A stretch of 64,000 nucleotides of DNA, taken from the NCBI RefSeq assembly GCF_042432825.1, contig NZ_JBHLWN010000001.1:1-64000 (forward strand), in the 5' to 3' direction. The position numbers were made by a program, and so were the translations under genes. The notes under the pieces were generated by a model. It made no database searches. It worked only from the letters and a program-made list of their open reading frames with translations, and was not told where the DNA came from. Position 1 is the stretch's first letter. Each line of letters begins with the position of its first letter. This stretch comes from Gordoniibacillus chartarius. GTDB lineage: Bacteria; Bacillota; Bacilli; Paenibacillales; NBRC-103111. This document shows positions 46,216 to 54,989 of the stretch, piece by piece.

Positions 46216-49128
46216 TTGGCGCTATTTATCATGATCCTCCGCAAAATGATCAACAATAAATGGCTGGAGCTTAGTTTATTGTTCGGGCTGATCTTGTCGG
46301 TCGCCCTGGCCAGCAGCATGCCGATCTATACGAACGCCATTCTGCAGCGGCTCTTGATTCAAGAGATGCAGCAGCTGCAGCTTGCCAGCAATCAATATCC
46401 GGGCATTTACTGGATCTCGGCCCCGATGTCTGCGCAGGATCTTCAGAAACAGGAAACGGTCGCCAAGACGGAGGCTTTCCTGACTGGGGTCAGCGGCAAA
46501 TTCGGCGTACCGGTCCAATCGTTTGTGCGCGAGCGGGCGACACAGCGCTATGAACTCGCCCCGGCGGAGCCTGAGAAAATCGATGTGAATGTACAGCGGT
46601 CCGCCGATATTTCGGCCATAGACGGAATGGAAAGCCATATCCGGCTTGTCGACGGGCGCCTTCCGGCCAAGGAGCCGGTGAACGGCGTGTACGAGGCGCT
46701 GGTAGGTCCCGAAGCGCTGACGGAGCTGAGCATGGTGCTGGGAACGGTGTTTATCGTGAAGGACCCCGGCCTCAAGGAGCCGATTAAGGTGCAGCCGGTC
46801 GGCGTCTTCGACCGTAGCGACTACTCCGATCTGTTCTGGTACAACAATACAAGCGGCTACAAAAACAGTCTCCTGATCGATTTCCAGCTGTTCGAGCGGG
46901 ACATTACGGCGGGAGGCAAGCTGAACGTTCAGTCTAGTTATTGGTATTACGCTCTCGATTATACGAAGATGACTTTGGAGTCGGCGGATGATTTCCTCTG
47001 GAATGATTATCATATCGGCAACTTTATGGATGGCTTGTATACCGAGCACAACAAGAACGTGCCGGCGCTGCAGACGCTGAGCAATTATTATGTGAAAGAA
47101 GCCAATTTGCGGATGATGCTCTGGTCGCTGAACGTGCCGGTTATGCTGATGCTTGCGTTTTACTTATATATGGTGGCGAATTTGATTACCGACCGGCAGA
47201 AGACGGAGATTGCCGTGCTGCGCAGCCGGGGAGCAAGCCGCCGGCAAATTATTCTCGGCTATGCGGCGGAAGGACTTGTGCTGGGGACGGTCGCTTTCAT
47301 CGCCGGGCCGTATTTGGGCGAGCTGATGACGAAGGTGCTTGGAGCCTCCAGCGGTTTTCTCGAGTTCGTGCAGCGCGCCAGGCTTGAGACGAAGCTGAAC
47401 CGGGATGCGTTTCTATATGCGCTCATTGCGGTATCCGCTTCGCTGGTCATGACGCTGATTCCGGTTTTCCTCGCAACAAGGGTAACGATCGTCGGGCACA
47501 AACAGCAGTCGGCCCGATTGAAGAAGCTATCCTTCTGGCACCGATTCGGGATCGACATCATGCTGGTCGCCGTCTCGCTGTACGGGCTGTATTCCTACAA
47601 AAACCGCGTCAAGGATATGCTGTCGCTCGGACTCAAATCGTCGGATCTGAAGGTCGATCCGATGCTGTTCCTTGTGCCGGCCATGTTCGTTCTCGGAACC
47701 GGGCTGCTGGTGCTGCGCCTGTATCCATGGGCGGTACAGCTGCTGTACCGGGCCGGAAGACGGTGGTGGCCGCCTTCGATCTATACCACGATGATTCAGG
47801 TGAGCCGTTCCATCATTCAATATCAGTTCATTATGGTGTTCTTGATTATTACGGTTGCCACAGGACTGTTCAGCGCCAGTGCGACGCGGACTATCAATCA
47901 GAACACGAGCGACAAGATCCGGTATGCGGCCGGGGCCGATATTACGATGCAAATCCACTGGGAAAATGACGCTCCTCCGGCCATCCTCCTCGGCTTGGAG
48001 GGCGACGACGGCGAAGCTTCGGCGTCTTCCGATATTGAAGGCGTCGGTGCAGCGGCTACTCCGCCCAGAATCCAGTACAGCGAGCCGTCCTTCCTGCCGT
48101 TCACTCAATTTCCCGGGGTTGAGCATGCGGCGAAGGTGTTCGTGAAGAATGACGCATCGCTGACCAAGGGCAAGACGAGCGCCACCGTCCGGCTGATGGG
48201 CATCGATACGAAAGATTTCGGCGAAACCGCTTGGATGCGAGACCGCCTGCTCGACCATCATCTAAACGACTATTTGAATTTGATCGCCCGCACGCCGTCA
48301 GCGGTGCTGATTTCGCGATCGATCGCGGAAGAGTACGACGTGAAGGCCGGCGATACGATTACGGTAGGCTGGGGCAATGCGGAGCCGGCGCAGTTCACGG
48401 TGTTCGGCTTGATCGATTATTGGCCGTCCTGGAATCCGAACCCGGGAGCGGGCGATACGGTTACCGTAACGACGAAAGAAGGAACGAGCACGAAGGTGAG
48501 AAAGCCGATGCTGATTGTCGGTCACTTGAGCTATATCCAGAACAATATTGCGCTTGAGCCTTATGAGGTGTGGATGAAGCTGAAGCCTGACGCAAGCAGC
48601 AATGCCGTCTATGAAGCCGTCAAGAACCACGGGTATGGCATTGAGGCGGTAACCGATGCGAAGGAGAAGCTGATCGAGGCAGTCAAGGATCCGTTTCAGA
48701 TGGCGATCAACGGCGTGATGACGCTCGGGTTTCTGATTTCCATCGTCGTGTGCTTCTTCGGCTTTCTGCTGTACTGGGTGTTGTCGTTATCGGCGAGAAC
48801 GCTGCAGTACGGCATTTTTCGGGCGATGGGCGTGTCGGTGCTGCAGCTGATCGTCATGCTGGCCGGCGAGCAGATCATGATATCGGGAGCGGCGATTGCG
48901 ATCGGCGTGCTGACGGGCAATTTGGCCAGCTACTTGTTCGTGCCGCTGTTCGAGCTGTCGTTCGATCCGGGCACGCAGGTGCCGCCTTTCCAGGTCACGT
49001 TTGACTCTCGCGACCGCGAGCGGCTGTATGCGATCGTGACGGTGATGATCGTGATCGGGCTCGCGGTGCTGGGCCGCATCGTCTCGCGGATCCGGATCCA
49101 TCAAGCCGTCAAGCTCGGGGAGGATTAA
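46216..49128 (+). CDS. Large FtsX/MacB-like ABC permease
   Basis: The 970-residue membrane protein starts at TTG 46216 behind AGGGAGGGT. About ten transmembrane helices are visible: one at about 17-38, six between about 299 and 556, and three at about 833-957. Two extracytoplasmic domains lie at about 45-290 and 560-830. The FtsX cores are LRSRGASRRQIILGYAAEG and FRAMGVSVLQLIVMLAGEQ, so this is a tandem, two-core permease of the kind seen in LolCDE-like and peptide or lipoprotein transporters. It pairs with the adaptor before it and the ATPase 1 nt after it. The substrate is unknown; a surface protein or lipoprotein is possible given the neighbours. Confidence 0.87.
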   Translation: MALFIMILRKMINNKWLELSLLFGLILSVALASSMPIYTNAILQRLLIQEMQQLQLASNQYPGIYWISAPMSAQDLQKQETVAKTEAFLTGVSGKFGVPVQSFVRERATQRYELAPAEPEKIDVNVQRSADISAIDGMESHIRLVDGRLPAKEPVNGVYEALVGPEALTELSMVLGTVFIVKDPGLKEPIKVQPVGVFDRSDYSDLFWYNNTSGYKNSLLIDFQLFERDITAGGKLNVQSSYWYYALDYTKMTLESADDFLWNDYHIGNFMDGLYTEHNKNVPALQTLSNYYVKEANLRMMLWSLNVPVMLMLAFYLYMVANLITDRQKTEIAVLRSRGASRRQIILGYAAEGLVLGTVAFIAGPYLGELMTKVLGASSGFLEFVQRARLETKLNRDAFLYALIAVSASLVMTLIPVFLATRVTIVGHKQQSARLKKLSFWHRFGIDIMLVAVSLYGLYSYKNRVKDMLSLGLKSSDLKVDPMLFLVPAMFVLGTGLLVLRLYPWAVQLLYRAGRRWWPPSIYTTMIQVSRSIIQYQFIMVFLIITVATGLFSASATRTINQNTSDKIRYAAGADITMQIHWENDAPPAILLGLEGDDGEASASSDIEGVGAAATPPRIQYSEPSFLPFTQFPGVEHAAKVFVKNDASLTKGKTSATVRLMGIDTKDFGETAWMRDRLLDHHLNDYLNLIARTPSAVLISRSIAEEYDVKAGDTITVGWGNAEPAQFTVFGLIDYWPSWNPNPGAGDTVTVTTKEGTSTKVRKPMLIVGHLSYIQNNIALEPYEVWMKLKPDASSNAVYEAVKNHGYGIEAVTDAKEKLIEAVKDPFQMAINGVMTLGFLISIVVCFFGFLLYWVLSLSARTLQYGIFRAMGVSVLQLIVMLAGEQIMISGAAIAIGVLTGNLASYLFVPLFELSFDPGTQVPPFQVTFDSRDRERLYAIVTVMIVIGLAVLGRIVSRIRIHQAVKLGED

Positions 49129-49129
49129 T

Positions 49130-50032
49130 ATGATCCATTGTGAGAATCTGGTGAAAATTTATAAAGTCGCCGATCTGGAGGTCGTCGCGCTGCAGGGGCT
49201 CGATTTGCACGTGGATGCCGGCGAATTGATGGCGATTATCGGCAACAGCGGCAGCGGCAAATCGACGCTGCTCAATATGCTGGGGGGACTCGACCGTCCC
49301 TCCGCAGGCCGGCTCACCGTGGACGGCAAGGATCTTCTCAACATGAAGGAGAAAGATTTGGTCCGCTACAAGCGGGAGTCTGTCGGATTCGTGTGGCAGA
49401 ACAACGCCCGCAACCTGATCCCGTATTTGACGGCGCTAGAAAATGTGGAGCTCCCGATTTTGCTGCAGGGGGGGCGCAAGCGGGAACGGGCGCTGGAGCT
49501 GCTCGAGGCCGTGGGCTTAAGCCACCGCAAGCATAACCGGCTGAATCAGCTGTCCGGCGGCGAACAGCAGCGCGTAGCCATCGCCATTGCGCTGGCCAAC
49601 CATCCGAAGCTGCTGCTGGCGGACGAACCGACCGGTTCGGTCGATACGCGAATGGCGAACCAGATTCTGGATTTGTTTCGCCAGCTGTCCCGCAGCTTGG
49701 GGATTACGGTTGTGATTGTCACGCATGATCCGATGCTGGCGAGGAAGGTAGACCGGGTCGTCGTCATCCGCGACGGCAAAACCTCGTCCGAAATCTTGCG
49801 GCGCAAATCGTACGAGCAGGAGCTGCTGGAGCCGGAAGCGGAGCGCGGAAACGAGGAGCGGGAGCAAGAAGAAGGGTCGCATGTCGAATATGCGGTGCTG
49901 GACGGGGCGGGCAGGCTGCAAATCCCGGCCGGCTATCTCGAATCGATCGGCTTGTCGAACACCAACAAAATACAGGTTTTGCTAGAGGATGGAAAGATCG
50001 TCCTGCTGCCGCCACGACAGCTTGAAGGATGA
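49130..50032 (+). CDS. ABC transporter ATPase with AbrB-like C-terminal tail
   Basis: The 300-residue protein has Walker A GNSGSGKST, signature LSGGEQQRVAIAIA and Walker B LLLADEPTGSVD, as in MacB/LolD ATPases of about 225 residues. An acidic Glu-rich linker (about 235-250) leads to an extra C-terminal segment, YAVLDGAGRLQIPAGYLESI then KIVLLPP, which has the look of a SpoVT/AbrB swapped-hairpin domain. That fold binds DNA or forms dimers, so the tail may dimerise the ATPase or link it to regulation. It starts 1 nt after the permease stop. The signature has IAIA where IARA is usual. Confidence 0.85.
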   Translation: MIHCENLVKIYKVADLEVVALQGLDLHVDAGELMAIIGNSGSGKSTLLNMLGGLDRPSAGRLTVDGKDLLNMKEKDLVRYKRESVGFVWQNNARNLIPYLTALENVELPILLQGGRKRERALELLEAVGLSHRKHNRLNQLSGGEQQRVAIAIALANHPKLLLADEPTGSVDTRMANQILDLFRQLSRSLGITVVIVTHDPMLARKVDRVVVIRDGKTSSEILRRKSYEQELLEPEAERGNEEREQEEGSHVEYAVLDGAGRLQIPAGYLESIGLSNTNKIQVLLEDGKIVLLPPRQLEG

Positions 50033-50041
50033 AATAAATAC

Positions 50042-50091
50042 CCTATAAAGAGGTACGCCTCCCCCATAGGTTACGTTCACACTATTGTAAT
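50042..50091 (+). promoter_or_regulatory. Promoter with CCTATAA direct repeat (site 5)
   Basis: CCTATAA at 50042-50048 and the degenerate CCCATAG at 50063-50069 are 21 bp apart. TGTAAT at 50086-50091 is a possible -10, in the context CACTATTGTAAT. It drives the SLH gene at 50219 after an untranslated leader of about 120 nt. Confidence 0.55.
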
Positions 50092-50169
50092 AAAGTAAGG
50101 CCATGCAATCGAATTCAATGTGGGGAAAGAGGGTTGATATGATCGGGAAAACGAATGAGTGCTACAAAA

Positions 50170-50183
50170 TGGAAGCGTTTTAC
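50170..50183. promoter_or_regulatory. Weak cre-like site in leader of SLH gene
   Basis: TGGAAGCGTTTTAC matches the cre consensus at 11 of 14 positions. It lies in the leader, about 80 nt downstream of the predicted -10, where CcpA could act as a roadblock. The match is weaker than the one at 37545. Confidence 0.35.
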
Positions 50184-50218
50184 TTATCGGCGCAAACGGT
50201 TTGCGGGAGGCGTGTCCA

Positions 50219-53200
50219 ATGAATAAGAAGCTTGCCTTATTCTTGTCGTGGTTGCTGTTGCTAATGAGTTTTGCTCCCTCGGCTCTTGCCGCAGAGCCTG
50301 CTGCCCAGTCCGTCCAGACGCCGGCGGGAAGTTCGTCTGCTTCACAGCCATCGGATGTCTCACCGACAGCTGCGGCTTCAGACAAATCCGATGAGAAGTC
50401 CGATGAGACCTCCGACGAGAACCCCGAAACAACAGTAACGGAGGAGACGTATTGGGCGGATCAGCTTAAAGATCTCAAGACGTTGTCCAAGGACGACAGG
50501 AAAAAAATCAATACGCTGCTGGTGATGTACGCCATCGACCAGACGTCCGACGATACGTTCGGCGCGGATGTGCAAATTACACGTTCGCAAATGGCGAAAA
50601 CAGCCGCCCTTACCTTGGGGCTCACGATCAAGACGCTGGTATCGTCCAGCTATCGCGATGTCAGCACCACCGATCCGGCCTTTCCTTATATTGAGGCGCT
50701 GAGAACGGCCAAGCTGGTAAACGATAAAGCCGAAACCTACAATCCGTTAAATCCGGTGACGCGACAGGAGCTTGCCAAGCTGCTCGTTCAAGGTTTGGGG
50801 CTCACTGAGGATGCCGAAGCGGAGCCGCCTGTGAAGGACGATACCGTCGACAGCGAATATCGCAGCTATGTCGCCTACGCGGTCAAGCAGAAGATCATGA
50901 CCAATCAGCAGGGCGGCAAATTTGAGGGCAAGTCCAACGTAACGAGGAAAACGCTGGCTCTAGCCGCTTACGAAGCGTTAAACTTGCACCAAACGTCGGC
51001 AAAGCCGGACAAAGCCTCGATTGCCGAAGTGAAGCTGATCGGCAAAAACAAATTGTCGGTACGCTTGAACCGGGACGTCGATAGCGGCAAGGCGGAAATT
51101 ATGATCCGAAAAGCCGGCGAATTGGATTCCGACAACAAGCCGGTGGACTATGCGGGAATGACCGAATGGTCGGATGACCAAGCGACAGCCGTAGTGGAAA
51201 TGAACGACGATTTCTTCAAGTTCGGCCGGTACGACGTCATCTTGACCGGTGTTGACGTCGAGGTCGGTACTCTGTCGTTCATGGCGGAGAACGAGCGCGT
51301 AACCAAAATCGAGTTTGTGACCGATACCGAGAAGCTCCCTTGGTCTAAAGCGCTCGTTGAATACAAGGCTGTCAACCAGTATGGAGAGAACATGAAGCTG
51401 ACGGCAGGGAATATGGAGATATTCGCCATAGACACAAGAGGGATCCATGTGCCGCAGACCATACTGGATAACAGCAATGCCATCATCCTTGACTTGAGCG
51501 GTTCCAGACCGCAGGATACCGTAACCGTAAGGCTCTGGGAGAAGAGCAGCTATATCGCGGTCCTGAAGGACTTCACCGTCGGCGAACCGCCGATGATTCA
51601 GGAGCTCGATTTGGGCGACCCGGAAAGCAATGTGAAGCTGCCGAGCGGGCAAACCGTGTTTAAAGCCGGGGGCAGAGCCTATTTGACCTTCAAAGCCTTC
51701 GACCAGTACGGCAACCGCATCGTGGATCCGAAGTACTTAAACATGCAAATTGGCAAATTGTTTACCGGAGCTTACGGCAATTCGTTCCGGATGGATTCGC
51801 CTAACGATTTTGTCGATTTCGATAACGACGGCTTCCCGGAGCTGCAGCTGGCAGCCTTTCCGAACCTGGACAGCAATAAGACCGTAACGGTGAATTTGCT
51901 GTTTAACGGCAAGCAAGTATCCCAGGACGTCACTGTACTTGCTTCGAAGACGCCTTACACCGTCGTAATCGGGCCGCTCACCTCCCAATTGACGGAGGGA
52001 GATACGGATAAAACGATCGGTTTGAAGGTCATTGATTCAACAGGAACCGCATTGGAAGGAGCGGAAATCGCCGACCTGGAAACGACCGGTAAAATTTCCG
52101 TGTCCAGCAGCGGCAATCTTGTGCTGGAAGCAAGTCCGAGTATCCGTAAGGATCCGGTAACCGGACAGGACCGGCAAGTTAAAGTCGATCTGAGCGGTGC
52201 GATTCGTATTAAGCAAGTGACCGCTCCGGGGCCTGCCTTCATATCGGTACGCATAACGGGATTGAATGAGACCGTAACGCTGCCGTTAAACATCGAAGCG
52301 ATCCGCAGGCCGGACTCCATTGTCCTGGATGAGAACAGCTCCGCAAGAAGCATACTCGCGATCAACGGCTTGGCGAAAGCGAAGACGGGGGCCGTATTCA
52401 AGATTTACGATCAGTTTGGAGCCGAGTACTATACGAAACGGGACGACTATAAGGTCGAGATGAAGCTGGAGAAAGTGAGCGGCGAGTCCGGGGCCCTCAC
52501 GACGAAAGGGCCTGTGACTCTCAACGATGCCAAGCCATCCTCCGTTATCGAGATTACCGACCTCGTCAGCAAGAGCGGGGGGAAATCTATCGATCTCGTT
52601 CCCGATGCAAAGAAAAAAGGAAGCTACATGCTGACTGCATCGCTGGTAACGTACGGTGAGGGCAAGATTGGGTCGACGCTTAGCTTCGATTCGCTCATTG
52701 TCGATGTCGACGATCAGAACAATCCGAATCTGACCTACTCGCTCGATATGAAATCCGGGGATTTGCTGGCCATCGGAAGAATTTTATATGACGCCAACAA
52801 GATCGATACCGTTACGAATGCAACCTACTTATTCAAGCATTACAAAGCACTGGCCAAGGATGTCAATTTGCTGGTCAAAGACAGCCAAGGCTTGGATACC
52901 GGGCTTAGCGTGAAAGTCAGAGCGGTCACTTCCGACAACCCGAAGGCGATGGCCTATACGACGGAGAAGGGAATCGGAAAAATCATCGGTCTGGACAGCG
53001 GGAAATTCAACTTCACAGTCTACTTCGATACCCCGCAGGGGGTCAAGTCACTGACCCAGGGACTCGGTTCCGGCGTCGACTCTTTGGTGCCGAGCGGGAT
53101 CAAGATAGCCAATGGAACCAAGACGGTATCCGGCGGTAACGGTACGCCTGTGAACCCTATTAACGGCCTTCCGCTTTGGGACAACAGCTTGTTGGGTCAA

Positions 53201-53527
53201 ATTCAAATTACGACTAACGATTACGGCACATTTACGAATAAATGCAATGTCAAAGACGTGTCGCCATGTCCAGCCGACACGCCGACAGACATCAACAACG
53301 TTGAAGAGTTTACGCCAATCAACGAGCTGATCGGGGTGCAGGCATTTATCGGAAATATCGTGTATACGGAAACCGATCCGGCCAAGCAGGACGAAGTGAC
53401 GGTTACGCCGGATTTCAAGATTTCGTATACAAGAAAAGGAAACAGCAACATGAACAACATTCAATCGTTCACCGTGTATCTCGTAGGCGGCAAGACGTCG
53501 GCGAAGTCGCAAATCATTTTAAATTAA
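50219..53527 (+). CDS. Large SLH surface protein
   Basis: The protein is 1102 residues from ATG 50219 (GGGAGGCG upstream); an in-frame extension to 50159 lacks a ribosome site and would precede the signal peptide. The signal peptide ends SALAAEP. A Ser/Asp/Glu-rich linker leads to three SLH repeats at about 75-265, homologous to those of the 42973 protein (ITRSQMAKTAALTLGL, TRQELAKLLVQGLGL, TRKTLALAAYEAL). The rest is a chain of beta-sandwich, Big-like domains with VKLIGKNKLSVRLNRDV at its start and VIGPLTSQLTEGDTDKTIGL further on. It contains two cysteines near residue 1000 (KCNVKDVSPC), rare in S-layer proteins. It is probably a cell-wall-bound scaffold or S-layer protein, and it lies alone between promoter site 5 and a terminator. 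Confidence 0.85.
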   Translation: MNKKLALFLSWLLLLMSFAPSALAAEPAAQSVQTPAGSSSASQPSDVSPTAAASDKSDEKSDETSDENPETTVTEETYWADQLKDLKTLSKDDRKKINTLLVMYAIDQTSDDTFGADVQITRSQMAKTAALTLGLTIKTLVSSSYRDVSTTDPAFPYIEALRTAKLVNDKAETYNPLNPVTRQELAKLLVQGLGLTEDAEAEPPVKDDTVDSEYRSYVAYAVKQKIMTNQQGGKFEGKSNVTRKTLALAAYEALNLHQTSAKPDKASIAEVKLIGKNKLSVRLNRDVDSGKAEIMIRKAGELDSDNKPVDYAGMTEWSDDQATAVVEMNDDFFKFGRYDVILTGVDVEVGTLSFMAENERVTKIEFVTDTEKLPWSKALVEYKAVNQYGENMKLTAGNMEIFAIDTRGIHVPQTILDNSNAIILDLSGSRPQDTVTVRLWEKSSYIAVLKDFTVGEPPMIQELDLGDPESNVKLPSGQTVFKAGGRAYLTFKAFDQYGNRIVDPKYLNMQIGKLFTGAYGNSFRMDSPNDFVDFDNDGFPELQLAAFPNLDSNKTVTVNLLFNGKQVSQDVTVLASKTPYTVVIGPLTSQLTEGDTDKTIGLKVIDSTGTALEGAEIADLETTGKISVSSSGNLVLEASPSIRKDPVTGQDRQVKVDLSGAIRIKQVTAPGPAFISVRITGLNETVTLPLNIEAIRRPDSIVLDENSSARSILAINGLAKAKTGAVFKIYDQFGAEYYTKRDDYKVEMKLEKVSGESGALTTKGPVTLNDAKPSSVIEITDLVSKSGGKSIDLVPDAKKKGSYMLTASLVTYGEGKIGSTLSFDSLIVDVDDQNNPNLTYSLDMKSGDLLAIGRILYDANKIDTVTNATYLFKHYKALAKDVNLLVKDSQGLDTGLSVKVRAVTSDNPKAMAYTTEKGIGKIIGLDSGKFNFTVYFDTPQGVKSLTQGLGSGVDSLVPSGIKIANGTKTVSGGNGTPVNPINGLPLWDNSLLGQIQITTNDYGTFTNKCNVKDVSPCPADTPTDINNVEEFTPINELIGVQAFIGNIVYTETDPAKQDEVTVTPDFKISYTRKGNSNMNNIQSFTVYLVGGKTSAKSQIILN

Positions 53528-53540
53528 AAGCACGAGACCT

Positions 53541-53576
53541 AATCCCTGCCGGACCGCACCGGCGGGGATTTGTTTT
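53541..53576 (+). terminator. Intrinsic terminator after SLH gene
   Basis: AATCCCTGCCGG (53541-53552) pairs over 12 bp, with one T-G wobble, with CCGGCGGGGATT (53559-53570) around the loop ACCGCA. TGTTTTG follows, giving a usable U-tract. It is 14 nt after the stop and is the clearest terminator in the window. Confidence 0.8.
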
Positions 53577-53592
53577 GCCAAGACAGGATCGG

Positions 53593-53646
53593 CCTATAAT
53601 CACGCTAGATTATACTAATGGTTTGCCGCTTGCCTGTTTGTATACT
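53593..53646 (+). promoter_or_regulatory. Promoter with degenerate CCTATAA direct repeat (site 6)
   Basis: CCTATAA at 53593-53599 is followed 21 bp later by ACTAATG (53614-53620), which resembles the degenerate second box CCTAATG of site 3. TATACT at 53641-53646 is a good -10. It precedes the oxidoreductase gene at 53676 and lies just after a terminator. Confidence 0.5.
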
Positions 53647-53675
53647 TAACCGTAGATGCAAGGGAGGGAACGATA

Positions 53676-54989
53676 GTGGCGCGAAAACGATATGTCATCT
53701 GCGGCGTCAGTACCCGGGCGAACGGCATGTTCATCAAGCCCATGCTGGAGACGTTCGGCCAGCACTGCGAAATCGTCGGGCTGCTGGATGCGGACCCGGG
53801 ACGCTTTGCGAATTGCTTTAAGAAGTTTCCGTCTTTGGCCGGAACGCCCGTATACGCGCCGGATCAATTCGAGCGCATGATTCAGGAGACGAAGCCCGAC
53901 GCTGTTATTGTCGCCGGGGTCGATTATACGCATGCCGAATACATTGTGAAGGGACTTGAGCATGGGCTCGATGTGATTTCGGAGAAGCCGATGGTGACCA
54001 GCGGAGCGGACTGCAAGCGGGTGCTTGACGCTCAGGAACGCAGCAGCGGCAAGCTCTATGTGGCGTTCAACTACCGCTATAGTCCGATTCATACGAGAAT
54101 CAAGGAGCTGATTCTGGAAGGGAGGGTCGGCCGCATTACTTCGGTTGATTTGAACTGGTATTTGGATACGTATCATGGGGCCAGCTATTTCAAGCGCTGG
54201 AACCGGAGGCGGGGCAGCTCGGGCGGCTTGTCCGTGCACAAGAGCACGCATCACTTCGATCTCGTCCAGTGGTGGATCGGACAGAAGCCAGTGGAAGCGT
54301 TTGCGTACGGTGCCTTGAACTATTTCGGACCCGAAGGCGAGCTCAACCCGGCCAAGGAGGACGGGAGATACTGCGGCACGTGCAAGGTCAAGCCGAGCTG
54401 CGCTTACTACATGCGCTGGTCGACGCGCAGCAAGGAAATCGTGCCGGAGGACGACCATGTCACGAATATTGATGTGAAGTCGGGAGGCTTCACCGGATAC
54501 CGCGCCGACGCTTGTATATTCGATGCCGAGATCGATATTGAAGATACGTATGCAGCAGTCGTAAAGTACGAGCAAGGCGCCATGCTAAGCTACTCCGTCA
54601 ATTTCTCGCTGCCTTACGAAGGGTACCGGCTGGCGATCAACGGGACGAAGGGCCGGATTGAAACGATGGAGGTAATGTCCAAACGAACCTCTCACGCGGT
54701 ACCCGAACAGACGATTGAGCTGTTCCCGCTGTTCGGCGCCAAGGAAACGATCCGTGTTGTGCCAAAGCCCGGAGGTCACGGCGGGGGCGATCCGCTCCTG
54801 CTGGAAGATCTGTTTCTCGGACCCGATCCGCTGCGTGCTTATGACATTATGGCGGGAGCGGAAGCGGGGGCGCTGGCGGTATTGACCGGAGAAGCCGTAT
54901 GGAAATCGGTGCAGTCGAACAAGCCGATTCGGCTGGCCGACTTGCTCGAGCCGGCGGAAGCAGAGGAGAGGGGAAAGGCGCATGTTTGA
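53676..54989 (+). CDS. Gfo/Idh/MocA-family oxidoreductase with cysteine cluster
   Basis: The 437-residue protein starts at GTG 53676 after AGGGAGGG. The N-terminal dinucleotide-binding segment is YVICGVSTRANGMFIK, less glycine-rich than usual. SEKPMVTSGADCKRVL is the family EKP motif, and FNYRYSPIHTRIKELI follows. The middle carries YCGTCKVKPSCAYY, a C-x2-C-x6-C cluster seen in some members of this superfamily. It probably oxidises a sugar or uronic acid derivative. The esterase-like gene downstream overlaps by 8 nt. It is a different subfamily from the 11835 protein. Confidence 0.85.
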   Translation: MARKRYVICGVSTRANGMFIKPMLETFGQHCEIVGLLDADPGRFANCFKKFPSLAGTPVYAPDQFERMIQETKPDAVIVAGVDYTHAEYIVKGLEHGLDVISEKPMVTSGADCKRVLDAQERSSGKLYVAFNYRYSPIHTRIKELILEGRVGRITSVDLNWYLDTYHGASYFKRWNRRRGSSGGLSVHKSTHHFDLVQWWIGQKPVEAFAYGALNYFGPEGELNPAKEDGRYCGTCKVKPSCAYYMRWSTRSKEIVPEDDHVTNIDVKSGGFTGYRADACIFDAEIDIEDTYAAVVKYEQGAMLSYSVNFSLPYEGYRLAINGTKGRIETMEVMSKRTSHAVPEQTIELFPLFGAKETIRVVPKPGGHGGGDPLLLEDLFLGPDPLRAYDIMAGAEAGALAVLTGEAVWKSVQSNKPIRLADLLEPAEAEERGKAHV

